Part shown: positions 1 to 7,560 of the stretch, piece by piece
Numbering within the stretch: the stretch's first letter is position 1
How the letters are laid out: each line of letters starts with the position of its first letter
Source of the DNA: CAYPHY01 sp964410625
GTDB lineage: Bacteria > Chloroflexota > Anaerolineae > Promineifilales > Promineifilaceae
Direction: 5' to 3'
Assembly: GCA_964410625.1 (NCBI GenBank)
Contig: CAYPHY010000005.1
Coordinates: 186,001-250,000, forward strand
Length of the DNA: 64,000 nt
Position numbers and translations under genes: made by a program
The notes under the pieces: generated by a model
The model's database searches: none
The model's input: only the letters and a program-made list of their open reading frames with translations
What the model was told of the DNA's origin: nothing

Positions 1-55
1 GCACAGTTAGCGCGACTAGAATAAGAATAGAGATTAAAGTGATTTGGCGTTTCAT
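1..55 (-). CDS. N-terminus of a probable exported protein (partial)
   Basis: An ATG on the minus strand at 55 opens a frame that runs off the left edge of the window. The 18 visible codons give a short basic start (MKRQ) and then a hydrophobic stretch rich in Ile, Leu and Val, as in a signal peptide or membrane anchor. A GAGGG ribosome binding site lies about six bases upstream of the ATG, at 61-65 on the plus strand. The function cannot be read from so little sequence. Confidence 0.5.
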   Translation of the reverse strand, partial: MKRQITLISILILVALTV

Positions 56-139
56 GTTTTCCCTCGCTGTTTTTACAAGCGTGTGCAAGTTGGTAATCTA
101 ACTATTAAACGCAATTCACTCCTGAATAGTTCCATTAAG

Positions 140-222
140 ATGACAAGGTGACAAGGTGAGGGGGTGACAGGGTGACAAGATAATCTTTCACCCCTTCACC
201 CTGTCACCTTGTCACCCCTTCA
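140..222. repeat. Palindromic repeat of the GACAAGGTGACA family
   Basis: Two arms built of tandem GACAAGGTG/GACAGGGTG words are followed by their reverse complement (CACCCTGTCACC...), so the stretch can fold into a long hairpin between the left-edge gene and the phosphoesterase. A second, shorter copy lies at 59230-59262. No open reading frame is present. Confidence 0.7.
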
Positions 223-227
223 TCCCC

Positions 228-959
228 TCATACCCCATACGCCAGGCGTTGCACCAACCGGCTGGGCATGGATAGTTCGCGCATTTGCCGTTGGGTTTCG
301 GCCACGTCGTAGGGGACGCGGCGGTACTCCCAGACCATTTGATCGGTGTCGAGCATCGCATAGGCCGCACGCGGGTCGCCGTCGCGCGGTTGTCCGACGC
401 TGCCAGGGTTGAGGATCAGCCGTTGGCGTTCCAGCGGTATCTTTTCCCCGGCCGTCGGCACATAGCCGCCAATTTGCTCCCCTTCCTCATCCAGCCAGAC
501 CAACATCGGCACATGGGTATGGCCGACCAGACAATAAGGGGTGGTGAAATGGTCGAAGTTTTCCAATGCTGTTTCCAGATCGGTGATGTATTCCCAGATC
601 GGCGAGCGCGGGCTGCCATGAGCGAGGGTGAAGGGCGGCCGTTCCATAGCAGGAGGCAAGGAATCGAGATAGGCGGTGGCAGCGGCCGAGAGCGCCTGGC
701 TTGTCCAGTTAATTGCATAACGCGCTTCGGGGTTAAAATCTTCCACTTCCAACTTACGCAACACCGCCCAGTCATGGTTTCCGGCCAAACTGAGGTGTTC
801 ATATTCACCGAGGAGCGTCACACATTCGTTGGGGTTTGGCCCGTAACCCACCAGGTCGCCGAGGAACCAGATGAAATCCCACTGCCCCTTGGCATCGTCA
901 AGGACGGATTGGAAGGCAAGTAGATTGGCATGGATGTCAGAGATAACGAGAATTCGCAT
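228..959 (-). CDS. Calcineurin-like metallophosphoesterase
   Basis: A 243-residue protein that opens with the metal-binding motif DIHAN (residues 8-12). GDLVGYGPNP (about 35-44), GNHDW (about 60-64) and GHTHVP (about 146-151) follow in order. These are the Asp, Asn and His ligands of the dinuclear metal site of YfcE/MJ0936-type phosphodiesterases. It is expected to be a cytosolic phosphodiesterase or phosphatase; the substrate cannot be inferred. The frame runs from ATG at 959 to a stop at 228 and is complete. It is divergent from tsaE, with about 125 bp between them. Confidence 0.85.
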   Translation of the reverse strand: MRILVISDIHANLLAFQSVLDDAKGQWDFIWFLGDLVGYGPNPNECVTLLGEYEHLSLAGNHDWAVLRKLEVEDFNPEARYAINWTSQALSAAATAYLDSLPPAMERPPFTLAHGSPRSPIWEYITDLETALENFDHFTTPYCLVGHTHVPMLVWLDEEGEQIGGYVPTAGEKIPLERQRLILNPGSVGQPRDGDPRAAYAMLDTDQMVWEYRRVPYDVAETQRQMRELSMPSRLVQRLAYGV

Positions 960-991
960 GGATTATCTATGGTACTGGATTAAATGATGGC

Positions 992-1021
992 TTATGATAC
1001 CATGATTGAATCGGTTATAAT
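992..1021 (+). promoter_or_regulatory. Probable promoter of tsaE
   Basis: A consensus -10 box TATAAT lies at 1016-1021, with a weak -35 TTATGA at 992-997 and an 18-bp spacer. The start would fall near 1028, followed by a leader that holds a short ACGCGGAT-type repeat before the tsaE ATG at 1086. Confidence 0.4.
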
Positions 1022-1025
1022 AGGG

Positions 1026-1083
1026 CGAGTCTTAATAGTTACGCAGATGACGCGGATAAAACGCGGATCACGCTGATTTTCAT
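1026..1083. repeat. ACGCGGAT-type intergenic repeat
   Basis: The stretch is built of variants of ACGCAGATGACGCGGAT and ACGCTGATTTTC. The same family recurs at 7393-7490, 16033-16120, 27806-27916, 35130-35225, 41470-41560, 47046-47142, 51578-51645, 57443-57500 and 60953-61010. Longer copies are imperfect palindromes. No function is known to me. Confidence 0.65.
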
Positions 1084-1085
1084 CT

Positions 1086-1586
1086 ATGGCGATATTGGAT
1101 GACCGGACATTTGATTTTGTGAGTTCAAGCGTCGAACAGACGGAGCGCCTCGGCGTGCGGATGGGGGAGTTGCTCGAACCGCGTGATGTCATTTGTCTCT
1201 CAGGAGAGTTGGGGGCGGGTAAGACGGTGCTGGCGCGGGGGCTTGCCCGTGGCTGGGGGACGGCCGCGCGAGTTACCAGCCCTACCTTTGTCCTGGTCAA
1301 TGAATACCCGCGCCTGCGCGATGGGCTGATCCTCTATCATGTGGACTGTTACCGCCTGGAGAGCGCGATTGATATTACTACCGCAGGACTGGAATATATT
1401 ATCGAAAGCCCTGGCGCGTTGATGATCGAATGGGCGGAGCGAATTGAGGAACTGCTACCACAAGACCGGCTGTGGATCACCTTATCTTATGAGAACCCTA
1501 CGAAACGTCGCCTGCGCTTTGCTGCCAATGGCGACCGGGCGACAGAGTTGTTGAAGCAGTTTCGGAAGAATGCGTTTGGCATATAG
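1086..1586 (+). CDS. tsaE: tRNA threonylcarbamoyladenosine biosynthesis ATPase TsaE
   Basis: This 166-residue protein carries a Walker A motif GELGAGKT at residues 40-47, then SPTFVLVNEY and YHVDCYRL, and the MIEWAER motif typical of TsaE/YjeE. TsaE is the ATPase of the TsaB-TsaD-TsaE complex that transfers the threonylcarbamoyl group to A37 of ANN-decoding tRNAs. tsaB follows 98 bp downstream, which supports the call. The stop codon TAG at 1584-1586 is also the first word of a TAGTCTCC repeat that fills the tsaE-tsaB gap. Confidence 0.95.
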   Translation: MAILDDRTFDFVSSSVEQTERLGVRMGELLEPRDVICLSGELGAGKTVLARGLARGWGTAARVTSPTFVLVNEYPRLRDGLILYHVDCYRLESAIDITTAGLEYIIESPGALMIEWAERIEELLPQDRLWITLSYENPTKRRLRFAANGDRATELLKQFRKNAFGI

Positions 1587-1676
1587 TCTCCCAGTCTCCC
1601 AATCTCTCAGTCTCTTAGTCTCCTAGTCTCAGAGATTAAGAGACTGGGAGACTAAGAGATTAGGAGACTAGGAGAT
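1584..1676. repeat. GAGACT-family repeat, inverted pair
   Basis: A run of TAGTCTCCC/AATCTCTCAG words is followed by the complementary arm (AGAGACTGGGAGACTAAGAG...), giving a potential long hairpin between tsaE and tsaB. The right arm at about 1639-1668 is an uninterrupted version of the sequence that a palindromic mobile element splits at 4690-4875. Other copies lie at 10287-10372, 18487-18517 and 59205-59226, and inside metH. Confidence 0.8.
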
Positions 1677-1684
1677 GAGCGATT

Positions 1685-2359
1685 GTGATTCTGGCAATTG
1701 ACACGGCGACGAATTGGACGGGGTTGGCCTTGCATGATGGCAGCACGTTGCTGGCGGAAATGGGGTGGCGTAGCCGGCACACGCAAACGGTGGAGCTGAC
1801 CCCGGCGATTGCCCAGTTGTGGCGACGGGTGGGGGTTGGCGCGGCCGATATTCGCGCGGTCGCCGTCAGCATTGGCCCTGGCTCTTATACCGGTTTGCGG
1901 GTCGGTCTGGCGGTTGCCAAGGGGCTGGCCCTGGCCCATCGTTTGCCGTTGGTTGGCGTTTCGACGTTGGATATTGTCGCCGCGGCCGTCGCCCAACGTG
2001 AAGGGGCGTTGCTCATCGTTGCTGAAGCAGGGCGCAAGCGCGTGTGGGCCGGTCATTACCGCTGGCAAGGGCGTTCCGGCTGGCAAATAGAAGAGTCGCC
2101 GGTGCTGACTGACTGGGAAACGTTGTTGTCGTCTGATCCGGTCGCCGGGGAGGAACCGGTGACGATGGCCGGGGAGATTGATCAGGAGGCGATGCGCCTG
2201 ATCCGCCGCAGCCAGCGCTCAATTGGGCTGCTCTCTCCAGCGGCCGCTGCCCGACGTGCCGGATACCTGGCCGACATCGGCTGGCAACGCTTCAAGCGCG
2301 GCCGTGTGGATGCGGCCGATGAACTGGCCCCGCTTTACCTACAAGAGCCTGGCTCCTAA
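1685..2359 (+). CDS. tsaB: tRNA threonylcarbamoyladenosine biosynthesis protein TsaB
   Basis: A 224-residue member of the ASKHA fold family. It starts with ILAIDTAT and contains IGPGSYTGLRVGLAVAKGLA and then VGVSTLDIVA, the signature of TsaB/YeaZ. TsaB is the inactive paralogue of TsaD that scaffolds the t6A synthase complex. The start is a GTG at 1685, just after the repeat in the tsaE-tsaB gap. The usual partner TsaD is not in this window; a RimI-like gene, often linked to tsaB, lies far away at 36486-37046. Confidence 0.93.
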   Translation: MILAIDTATNWTGLALHDGSTLLAEMGWRSRHTQTVELTPAIAQLWRRVGVGAADIRAVAVSIGPGSYTGLRVGLAVAKGLALAHRLPLVGVSTLDIVAAAVAQREGALLIVAEAGRKRVWAGHYRWQGRSGWQIEESPVLTDWETLLSSDPVAGEEPVTMAGEIDQEAMRLIRRSQRSIGLLSPAAAARRAGYLADIGWQRFKRGRVDAADELAPLYLQEPGS

Positions 2360-2363
2360 GCTT

Positions 2364-2849
2364 ATGCGTCCCCTATTTTGGATTGGTACATTTCTCCTCG
2401 CGCTGGTCATTAGCCTTGTCGCGCTTGTCCTCCTCTTGCCGCTTGGTCTAATTGCGGTAGAGAGGATTAGCTTCCCGTTGGCCTTAGGGGTGGCTGCGTT
2501 GCTGACGGCCGTTGTCGCCAGTTGGGCCGGCAATTTCCTCGCGGGTGATCAAACGCGGACGCAAATTCTGAAGGTTGTGGGGGTGACGGAGCTTGTGGCG
2601 GCCGTCATCGTCCTCGTTGTCTTGCTCAGCCCGGCAAGCGCAGCGCTGTTTGGCCCGCTGATCTATATTGGGCTGCTCTCTGCGCTGTTGCTGGCGGTGG
2701 GGGCCACGGTGGCGACGGCCGTCTTCCGTACAACCAATCAGCAACCAACCCACGAGCGGCGTTTAACATTGGTGTTGCTCATCCTGGCGATCCTCAGCGT
2801 GCCGGTCGTCATTGCCATTGCCTCCCTCTTCGGCCTGACAGGTGCTTGA
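2364..2849 (+). CDS. Small integral membrane protein, four predicted helices
   Basis: The reading frame is open from 2223, but that would overlap tsaB. The ATG at 2364, four bases after the tsaB stop, is the sensible start and gives 161 residues (MRPLFWIG...). Four hydrophobic segments are separated by short polar loops such as GDQTRTQ and TTNQQPTHERR. I do not recognise the family. The tight spacing suggests co-transcription with tsaB, though no functional link is evident. Confidence 0.7.
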   Translation: MRPLFWIGTFLLALVISLVALVLLLPLGLIAVERISFPLALGVAALLTAVVASWAGNFLAGDQTRTQILKVVGVTELVAAVIVLVVLLSPASAALFGPLIYIGLLSALLLAVGATVATAVFRTTNQQPTHERRLTLVLLILAILSVPVVIAIASLFGLTGA

Positions 2850-2958
2850 TTAAGAAAGCCCCTCAAGCGTTTTGTACCGCTTTTTGTATCCTTAAGTGAT
2901 CTTATGCCGCAACCGTTTGTCTGCTTTAATAAGGCCATCAACACAAAGGAGACAAATG

Positions 2959-3471
2959 ATGAGTTTACTACTTCAGCACAGTTTGCTATATGGCCTTATT
3001 TTGAGCCTCTTGTCGAGTGCGGTGTTATTGATTAGTGCCTATCTGAACCCGGAAAGTATGGTAGACGACTACCCGGCCGACATTCGAGCCAAATATGGCC
3101 CGATGAGCGCAGAATCCAAACGGCACAAGCAACTCGTTGGCCTTCCATTCGCGGTTGTTCTGATTGGCGTCCTCGTTATCTCAATCCTAACCTTGCGGAA
3201 CGTCCTGGGTGGTGAGCTAACGTTCACGGCCGTTTTCACCAACCTCTTTATCATCCTGCTCTGCTTCAACCTGGTCGATCTGCTGATAATTGATTGGCTC
3301 ATCTTCAACACCATCCAGCCGCGCTTCATTGTCCTACCGGGGACGGAAGGGATGGCCGGTTATCGCGATTATGGCTTTCACTTTCGCGCCTTCCTGAAGG
3401 GAATAGCGGGCGCACTCATTGCCAGTGCGCTGATCGCCGGATTGGTGGTACTGGTTGAGGGTATCAGGTAA
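2959..3471 (+). CDS. Predicted membrane protein, four helices
   Basis: An AAAGGAG ribosome binding site at 2945-2951 fixes the start at one of two adjacent ATGs (2956 or 2959); 2959 has the better spacing and gives 170 residues. A hydrophobic N-terminal helix is followed by a polar loop (about residues 30-57, NPESMVDDYPADIR...) and three further hydrophobic segments near 60-80, 90-115 and 145-168. No family is recognised. The alpha/beta hydrolase gene starts 12 bp downstream on the same strand. Confidence 0.7.
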   Translation: MSLLLQHSLLYGLILSLLSSAVLLISAYLNPESMVDDYPADIRAKYGPMSAESKRHKQLVGLPFAVVLIGVLVISILTLRNVLGGELTFTAVFTNLFIILLCFNLVDLLIIDWLIFNTIQPRFIVLPGTEGMAGYRDYGFHFRAFLKGIAGALIASALIAGLVVLVEGIR

Positions 3472-3483
3472 AGCGTTTTGAAG

Positions 3484-4485
3484 ATGAAACAACAAAGTCG
3501 GCCGTCATCCTGTTTAAAGCGTATCTTGCTAGGGAGCATTGCAGCCATCCTGTCTCTAATCGTTGTAGGCGTCATTTATCAGCTCATTGGTTCGACGATG
3601 GACGCTCGTCGCTTCCCGCCTCCTGGCGAATTGGTGGACGTTGGTGGCTATCAAATGCATCTACATTGCACAGGCGAAGGTAGTCCAACGGTCATCCTGG
3701 AAGCGTTAAGCGGCGGAATGTCCTCCTATTGGGCATGGGTGCAGCCCGAAATTGCCCAGATCACTCGCGTTTGTTCCTATGACCGGGCCGGGCGTGCCTG
3801 GAGCGAAGCCGGGCAGGAAAATCAAGAGCAGGATTTGTGGACAACGGCCGAAACGCTCTACAATCTTCTTGTCAATGCTGGTGAGGAAGGGCCTTATGTC
3901 CTGGTCGGTCATTCCATCGGCGGCCTCTACGTACGCGCCTTTGCCCAGGAACACCCGGATGATGTTTCTGGCGTTGTCTTGCTCGATTCCGCCCACCCCG
4001 AACAACTTGACCGCTTCCCGGAAATGGAAGCCGCCAATGACGCTTACCTGCAACAATCGGCCGTCTTCCCCACACTGGCGCAGATCGGGCTATTCCGGCT
4101 CTACTTCGCTCTCGGCGGAGAGATTGATTTTCAGGAGTTGCCGCCCCGGCAACACGATGAGTTGGTCGTGCTTTGGTCATCAACATCTTATTTCCATAGC
4201 CAACGTGCGGAAATCCTGGCCGCTCCCTTGATCTATGAGCAGAGCCAAGCGCTAGGCAACCTCCGTAGCCTACCGCTAACCGTTATTACGGCCGACACCA
4301 ACCAACCGCCGAATTGGGACGTGCTCCAGGAAGATCTGATCGCGTTATCCGAGAATGCCATTCAGGAAGTCATCCCCGGGGCGACCCATGCTTCGCTTGT
4401 CTTCAACCCCAATCATGCGGCCGCCGTCAGTAATCTAATCATCCAAATGGTGGAACGTGTGCGGGGTGTGGCAAGTGGCAGGTAG
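3484..4485 (+). CDS. Membrane-anchored alpha/beta-hydrolase
   Basis: A 333-residue protein with an N-terminal hydrophobic anchor (about residues 13-36), followed by an alpha/beta-hydrolase domain. The nucleophile elbow GHSIGG puts the catalytic serine near residue 144. SYDRAGRAWS is the usual strand before it. PGATHASL near the C-terminus should carry the catalytic His. It is probably an esterase or lipase-like hydrolase facing the outside; the substrate is unknown. The ATG at 3484 is preferred over a TTG two codons upstream. The last codons, encoding VASGR and the stop TAG, lie in a GGCAAGTGGCAGGTAG repeat word. Confidence 0.85.
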   Translation: MKQQSRPSSCLKRILLGSIAAILSLIVVGVIYQLIGSTMDARRFPPPGELVDVGGYQMHLHCTGEGSPTVILEALSGGMSSYWAWVQPEIAQITRVCSYDRAGRAWSEAGQENQEQDLWTTAETLYNLLVNAGEEGPYVLVGHSIGGLYVRAFAQEHPDDVSGVVLLDSAHPEQLDRFPEMEAANDAYLQQSAVFPTLAQIGLFRLYFALGGEIDFQELPPRQHDELVVLWSSTSYFHSQRAEILAAPLIYEQSQALGNLRSLPLTVITADTNQPPNWDVLQEDLIALSENAIQEVIPGATHASLVFNPNHAAAVSNLIIQMVERVRGVASGR

Positions 4486-4501
4486 CAGGTGTGGTGTAGT
4501 G

Positions 4502-4708
4502 ATGACAAATGAGGAGCTAAATCTAAATCCGGTGGTGTTGTTAAGTGGCGAGCGCTGGCACATTGTTGAGCATAGTCGCCGGTCGGATAGAGGACTATGC
4601 GGCCGTCCCCTCTCCGACCGCCGCGCCCATTCACGCCTGAAGACGGTCGGCCGCGAACACGTTTGCCCCGCTTGCCTGAAGCTGTTAGAAAAGAGACTGG
4701 GAGACTAA
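4502..4708 (+). CDS. Small Cys-containing hypothetical protein
   Basis: Sixty-eight residues from ATG 4502, 16 bp after the hydrolase. The core WHIVEHSRRSDRGLCGRPL is followed by RREHVCPACLKLL-type sequence with a CxxC pair, so a single Cys plus the CxxC could bind a metal. I recall similar small proteins in Chloroflexota but no function. The last residues (KRLGD) and the stop TAA are encoded by an AGAGACTGGGAGACTAAG repeat. This suggests either that the natural end was replaced by the repeat or that the repeat serves as the terminus. Confidence 0.5.
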   Translation: MTNEELNLNPVVLLSGERWHIVEHSRRSDRGLCGRPLSDRRAHSRLKTVGREHVCPACLKLLEKRLGD

Positions 4709-4945
4709 GTACGTTGTTTCAAAAGTAACCCAACTGTCATTCCGAGCGGAGTCTTCGGAGCGAGGAATCCCTGGTACATTTCTGGTACAGGAGGTTGCAA
4801 GGGATTCTTCACTCCGTTCAGAATGACAATTGTTAAAACCTTTGAAACAGTGTACTAAGAGATTCAGAGACTAAGAGTTTAAAGATTGAAAGATCCAAAT
4901 CCCCTAATCTCCTAATCTCTTAGTCTCCTGGTCTCCCAATCTCCT
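4690..4945. repeat. GAGACT-family repeat split by a palindromic element
   Basis: The left part (4690-4709) and right part (4855-4945) belong to the AGAGACTGGGAGACTAAG family. They are separated by a 145-bp palindromic element flanked by CTAAG on both sides. Removing the element and one CTAAG restores a sequence that matches 1639-1668 closely. The right part also contains a complementary TCTCCTAATCTCTTAGTC arm. Confidence 0.75.
4710..4854. mobile_element. Palindromic mobile element (CATTCCGAG family), copy 1
   Basis: A 145-bp non-coding element with inverted ends TACGTTGTTTC and GAAACAGTGTA. The interior is complementary (TGTCATTCCGAGCGG... against ...GTTCAGAATGACA). The 5-bp target duplication CTAAG is perfect (4705-4709 and 4855-4859). 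It is MITE-like: too short to encode a transposase, which must act in trans. It fills most of the gap between the small Cys gene and minC. Confidence 0.8.
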
Positions 4946-4962
4946 GCCTCTCCAATTGGGTC

Positions 4963-4991
4963 TTGCCAAACCGCCCGATCTGTTGTATTAT
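4963..4991 (+). promoter_or_regulatory. Promoter of minC
   Basis: The -35 box TTGCCA (4963-4968) and -10 box TATTAT (4986-4991) are separated by exactly 17 bp. Transcription would start near 4998. That excludes the longest frame from 4956 and supports a start at 5016 or 5025. Confidence 0.6.
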
Positions 4992-5015
4992 TTCAACAAT
5001 ATAAGTTTTGTTGTA

Positions 5016-5906
5016 ATGTCCCGCATGGAGCAGTATCCCATAGTGGACACGAAGGATTCTGACCAAGTAGAGATCGTGGGACAACCAGTGAATATCAAGG
5101 GCGTGCGTGATGGTCTGCTCGTCACATTCAACGGGGATCCCGACGCAGACCTGCTAACCCGACTACAAGATGAACTGGCCCAAAAGCAGTCCTTTCTGCA
5201 AGGGAGCCGCATTGCTGTAGACTTGGGGGAGCGAACGTGGGAGCAAGAACAGCTTACCGCGTTACAGTCGCTCATGGCCGCGCACGATTTAACACTTTGG
5301 GCTGTGTTGTCGGATACCGAAGAGACGCGCACCGCGGCGCGAGAACTGGGGCTGGCAACCCGCCTGCCGGGCAGCCAAACTGATTTAGACGGAAAAAATG
5401 TTCCGCTACGCAGTTTTGCTCCTGTGGCTGTTGATAATGGGGCCGCAGACAACGGAGTGCATCCCGACATCATCCGGTCGAAGCGAAACGGCCGTACTGA
5501 TAGCCAGCGGTCGAATGAGCAGCAAGCAGACGACCGCCACGACACCCCTCCCACTCCCGCGCTCGATCTAACCAATGCCTTCTTATTGCGCGAGACGTTA
5601 CGCTCCGGCCGTTTCGTCTACCATGAGGGTCACATTGTCATTATGGGCGATGTGAACCCCGGCGCACAGGTCGTTGCCGGAGGTCATGTGATCGTCTGGG
5701 GAAGATTACGCGGAATGGTTCACGCAGGAGCGCATGGCGACGAATCGGCCGTCATTTGCGCTCTGGAATTGTCGCCAACCCAGTTGCGAATCGCCGGGCA
5801 AATCGCTGTGCCGCCGGATGACGGGCGCCGCCGGCAAGCACCGCCAGAGCAAGCGGCCGTTCGCGATGGACAAATCGTCGCCGAGCCGTGGACGGTTCGA
5901 CACTAA
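5016..5906 (+). CDS. minC: Septum site-determining protein MinC
   Basis: A 296-residue protein. The N-terminal domain (about residues 15-115) has the MinC_N pattern of GVRDGLLVTF, DLLTRLQDEL and LGERTWEQEQL. An acidic/polar linker follows (about 130-190). The C-terminal beta-helix (about 195-275) has FVYHEGHIVIMGDVNPGAQVVAGGHVIVWGRLRGMVHAGAHGD-type sequence, split here only for description. MinC is the FtsZ polymerisation inhibitor recruited by MinD. minD and minE follow in order, so the Min system is complete. The start at 5016 is chosen from the promoter position; 5025 is also possible. Confidence 0.93.
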   Translation: MSRMEQYPIVDTKDSDQVEIVGQPVNIKGVRDGLLVTFNGDPDADLLTRLQDELAQKQSFLQGSRIAVDLGERTWEQEQLTALQSLMAAHDLTLWAVLSDTEETRTAARELGLATRLPGSQTDLDGKNVPLRSFAPVAVDNGAADNGVHPDIIRSKRNGRTDSQRSNEQQADDRHDTPPTPALDLTNAFLLRETLRSGRFVYHEGHIVIMGDVNPGAQVVAGGHVIVWGRLRGMVHAGAHGDESAVICALELSPTQLRIAGQIAVPPDDGRRRQAPPEQAAVRDGQIVAEPWTVRH

Positions 5907-5929
5907 GAAGTGGACACTAAGAAGTGTTT

Positions 5930-5992
5930 AGAAACCGGGTTTCTAGGCAACAAATGGTTGCTATTAGTAGTCACGAAGAAACCCGGTTTCTA
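5930..5992. repeat. AGAAACCGGGTTTCT inverted repeat
   Basis: Two palindromic words, AGAAACCGGGTTTCTA at 5930-5945 and AGAAACCCGGTTTCTA at 5977-5992, flank a 31-bp spacer in the minC-minD gap. Each can form a small hairpin, or the two can pair with each other. No coding potential. Confidence 0.65.
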
Positions 5993-6110
5993 TTTCATAG
6001 AAGCAGACTGGTAGTTTGTGCTGCTTCCTCATCTGGAATCACAGGGAAAGTAGAGGTTATTCTGACGACGAAGTCGTTGTCAGTGTCCAGGGGGGACCGG
6101 GGTAGAAGAA

Positions 6111-6917
6111 ATGAATGCACAAGTAATCACAGTCACTTCTGGCAAGGGTGGCGTTGGCAAGACAACGGTGACGGCCAACCTGGCTTCGGCGCTGGCCATT
6201 CTCGGTAAAAAGGTCGTTGCCATTGACGCCGACATCGGCCTGCGAAATCTCGATGTGGTGATGGGGCTGGAAAACCGCATCGTCTATGATCTGGTGGATG
6301 TGGTGGAGGGACGCTGCAAACTACGCCAGGCGATGATTAAAGACAAGCGGCAGCCGGAGCTATACCTTATCCCTGCCGCCCAAACCCGCGACAAGATGGC
6401 GATCAGCCCCTCTGATATGGTATTGGTCTGTGACCAGTTGCGCGAGGAGATGGACTACGTCATCATTGACTCGCCCGCCGGGATTGAGCGCGGCTTTCGT
6501 AATGCCGTCGCCCCGGCCGATCAAGTCGTCATTGTCACCAATCCCGAAGTATCGGCCGTGCGCGACGCCGACCGCATCGTCGGTCTGCTGGAAGCGGAGG
6601 AAAAGGGGCAAGGGCGGCTGATCCTCAATCGCCTCAAGCCGCAGATGGTGGCGCGAGGCGATATGCTCTCCGTTGAGGATGTCCTCGATATTCTGGCTAT
6701 CCCCTTGTTGGGCATCATTCCCGAAGATGAAAGAATTTTGGTCGCCAGCAATCAGGGTACACCGCTGGTGATGCATGGCGTCAATGGCCTGAGTGCAGGT
6801 CAGGCGTTTCGTAATGTGGCTCGACGGTTAGAAGGCGAAGAGGTGCCTTTTATTGATATGACCGTCAGACAGGGCTTCATGGAGCGCCTACGCCAGTGGG
6901 TGGGAGGAAATAATTAA
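6111..6917 (+). CDS. minD: Septum site-determining ATPase MinD
   Basis: A 268-residue P-loop ATPase of the ParA/MinD family. The deviant Walker A GKGGVGKTT is at residues 11-19. It also has DADIGLRNLDVVMGL, and DSPAGIERGF as the switch region. It ends with an amphipathic tail (RQGFMERLRQWVGG) suited to membrane association. MinD recruits MinC to the membrane and is released by MinE. minE follows after 50 bp. Confidence 0.96.
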   Translation: MNAQVITVTSGKGGVGKTTVTANLASALAILGKKVVAIDADIGLRNLDVVMGLENRIVYDLVDVVEGRCKLRQAMIKDKRQPELYLIPAAQTRDKMAISPSDMVLVCDQLREEMDYVIIDSPAGIERGFRNAVAPADQVVIVTNPEVSAVRDADRIVGLLEAEEKGQGRLILNRLKPQMVARGDMLSVEDVLDILAIPLLGIIPEDERILVASNQGTPLVMHGVNGLSAGQAFRNVARRLEGEEVPFIDMTVRQGFMERLRQWVGGNN

Positions 6918-6967
6918 CAATTGTGAATGGTCAACTGTCAATTGTTAATTATTAATTTGGAGGTCCC

Positions 6968-7249
6968 ATGAGCTGGTTAGATAAAATTTTCGGAAAAAAA
7001 GAGACGAGTAGTTCGGTCGCCAAGCGCCGTTTGCAGATGGTGCTGGTGCATGACCGCAGTGATCTTCCGGCCGGATTGCTGGAAGAGATTAAGGATGAGA
7101 TTATTGACATCATCGCCCGGCGGCTGACGATTGATCCACGCAATGTGATTGTCCACCTGGAGCAAACGGCACAGGAAAATCGGTTGGTGGCGGAAGTCCC
7201 ATTGGCTCCGGTAAACGGCCGTCGCGGAACGGCCGCCATGTCCCGCTAG
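6968..7249 (+). CDS. minE: Cell division topological specificity factor MinE
   Basis: A 93-residue protein with the N-terminal membrane-targeting segment (SWLDKIFGKK), the anti-MinCD stretch (AKRRLQMVLVHDRSDL) and the C-terminal dimerisation part (IIDIIARRLTID...VHLE). MinE stimulates the MinD ATPase and gives topological control of septum placement. GGAGGT precedes the ATG, a good ribosome binding site. Confidence 0.94.
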   Translation: MSWLDKIFGKKETSSSVAKRRLQMVLVHDRSDLPAGLLEEIKDEIIDIIARRLTIDPRNVIVHLEQTAQENRLVAEVPLAPVNGRRGTAAMSR

Positions 7250-7560
7250 CGTGCAACTCATCAAAACTAAAAGATAGTTCGCTTTTATCTTCACGTTACC
7301 GGCGATTGCAAAATCGCACAAGCAGTCTTAGCTATACCTGATCCATGGGCAACCGGCGAGGGCAACCCTCAGCCGGTTGTCCATTTCTGCTTACCACAGA
7401 TGACAAAGATTGACAGATGAACACCGATTTTTCGCTTAATATCCGTGTTCATCCGCCATATCCGTTTCGATCCGTGGTTTTACATGACAAACTAAGTCTT
7501 TGATAGGATTTCACCCTTCCCGTTCGCCATTTTGCCATACGCTGACTATAATGGTGGATT
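7250..7560. other. minE-rodA intergenic region
   Basis: No gene seen. A GC-rich hairpin lies at about 7351-7381 (CAACCGGCGAGGG...CCTCAGCCGGTTG) without a long T-run, so it is only a weak terminator candidate for the min operon. An ACGCGGAT-type repeat (7393-7490, ATCCGTGTTCATCCG and relatives) follows. A TATAAT box at 7547-7552 precedes rodA. Confidence 0.6.
7547..7552 (+). promoter_or_regulatory. -10 element of rodA, possibly leaderless
   Basis: A perfect TATAAT ends only eight bases before the rodA ATG at 7561. If it is used, the transcript would begin within a few bases of the start codon. The candidate -35 (TTCGCC at 7523-7528, 18-bp spacer) is weak. Confidence 0.4.

Noticed and set aside
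285..923. A 212-residue plus-strand frame
   Set aside because: It is the antisense shadow of the metallophosphoesterase gene, which has clear motifs.
2223..2363. Longer start of the membrane protein after tsaB
   Set aside because: It would overlap tsaB by more than 130 bp. The ATG at 2364 fits better.
4956..5015. Longer start of minC
   Set aside because: The predicted -10 box and transcription start lie inside this stretch.
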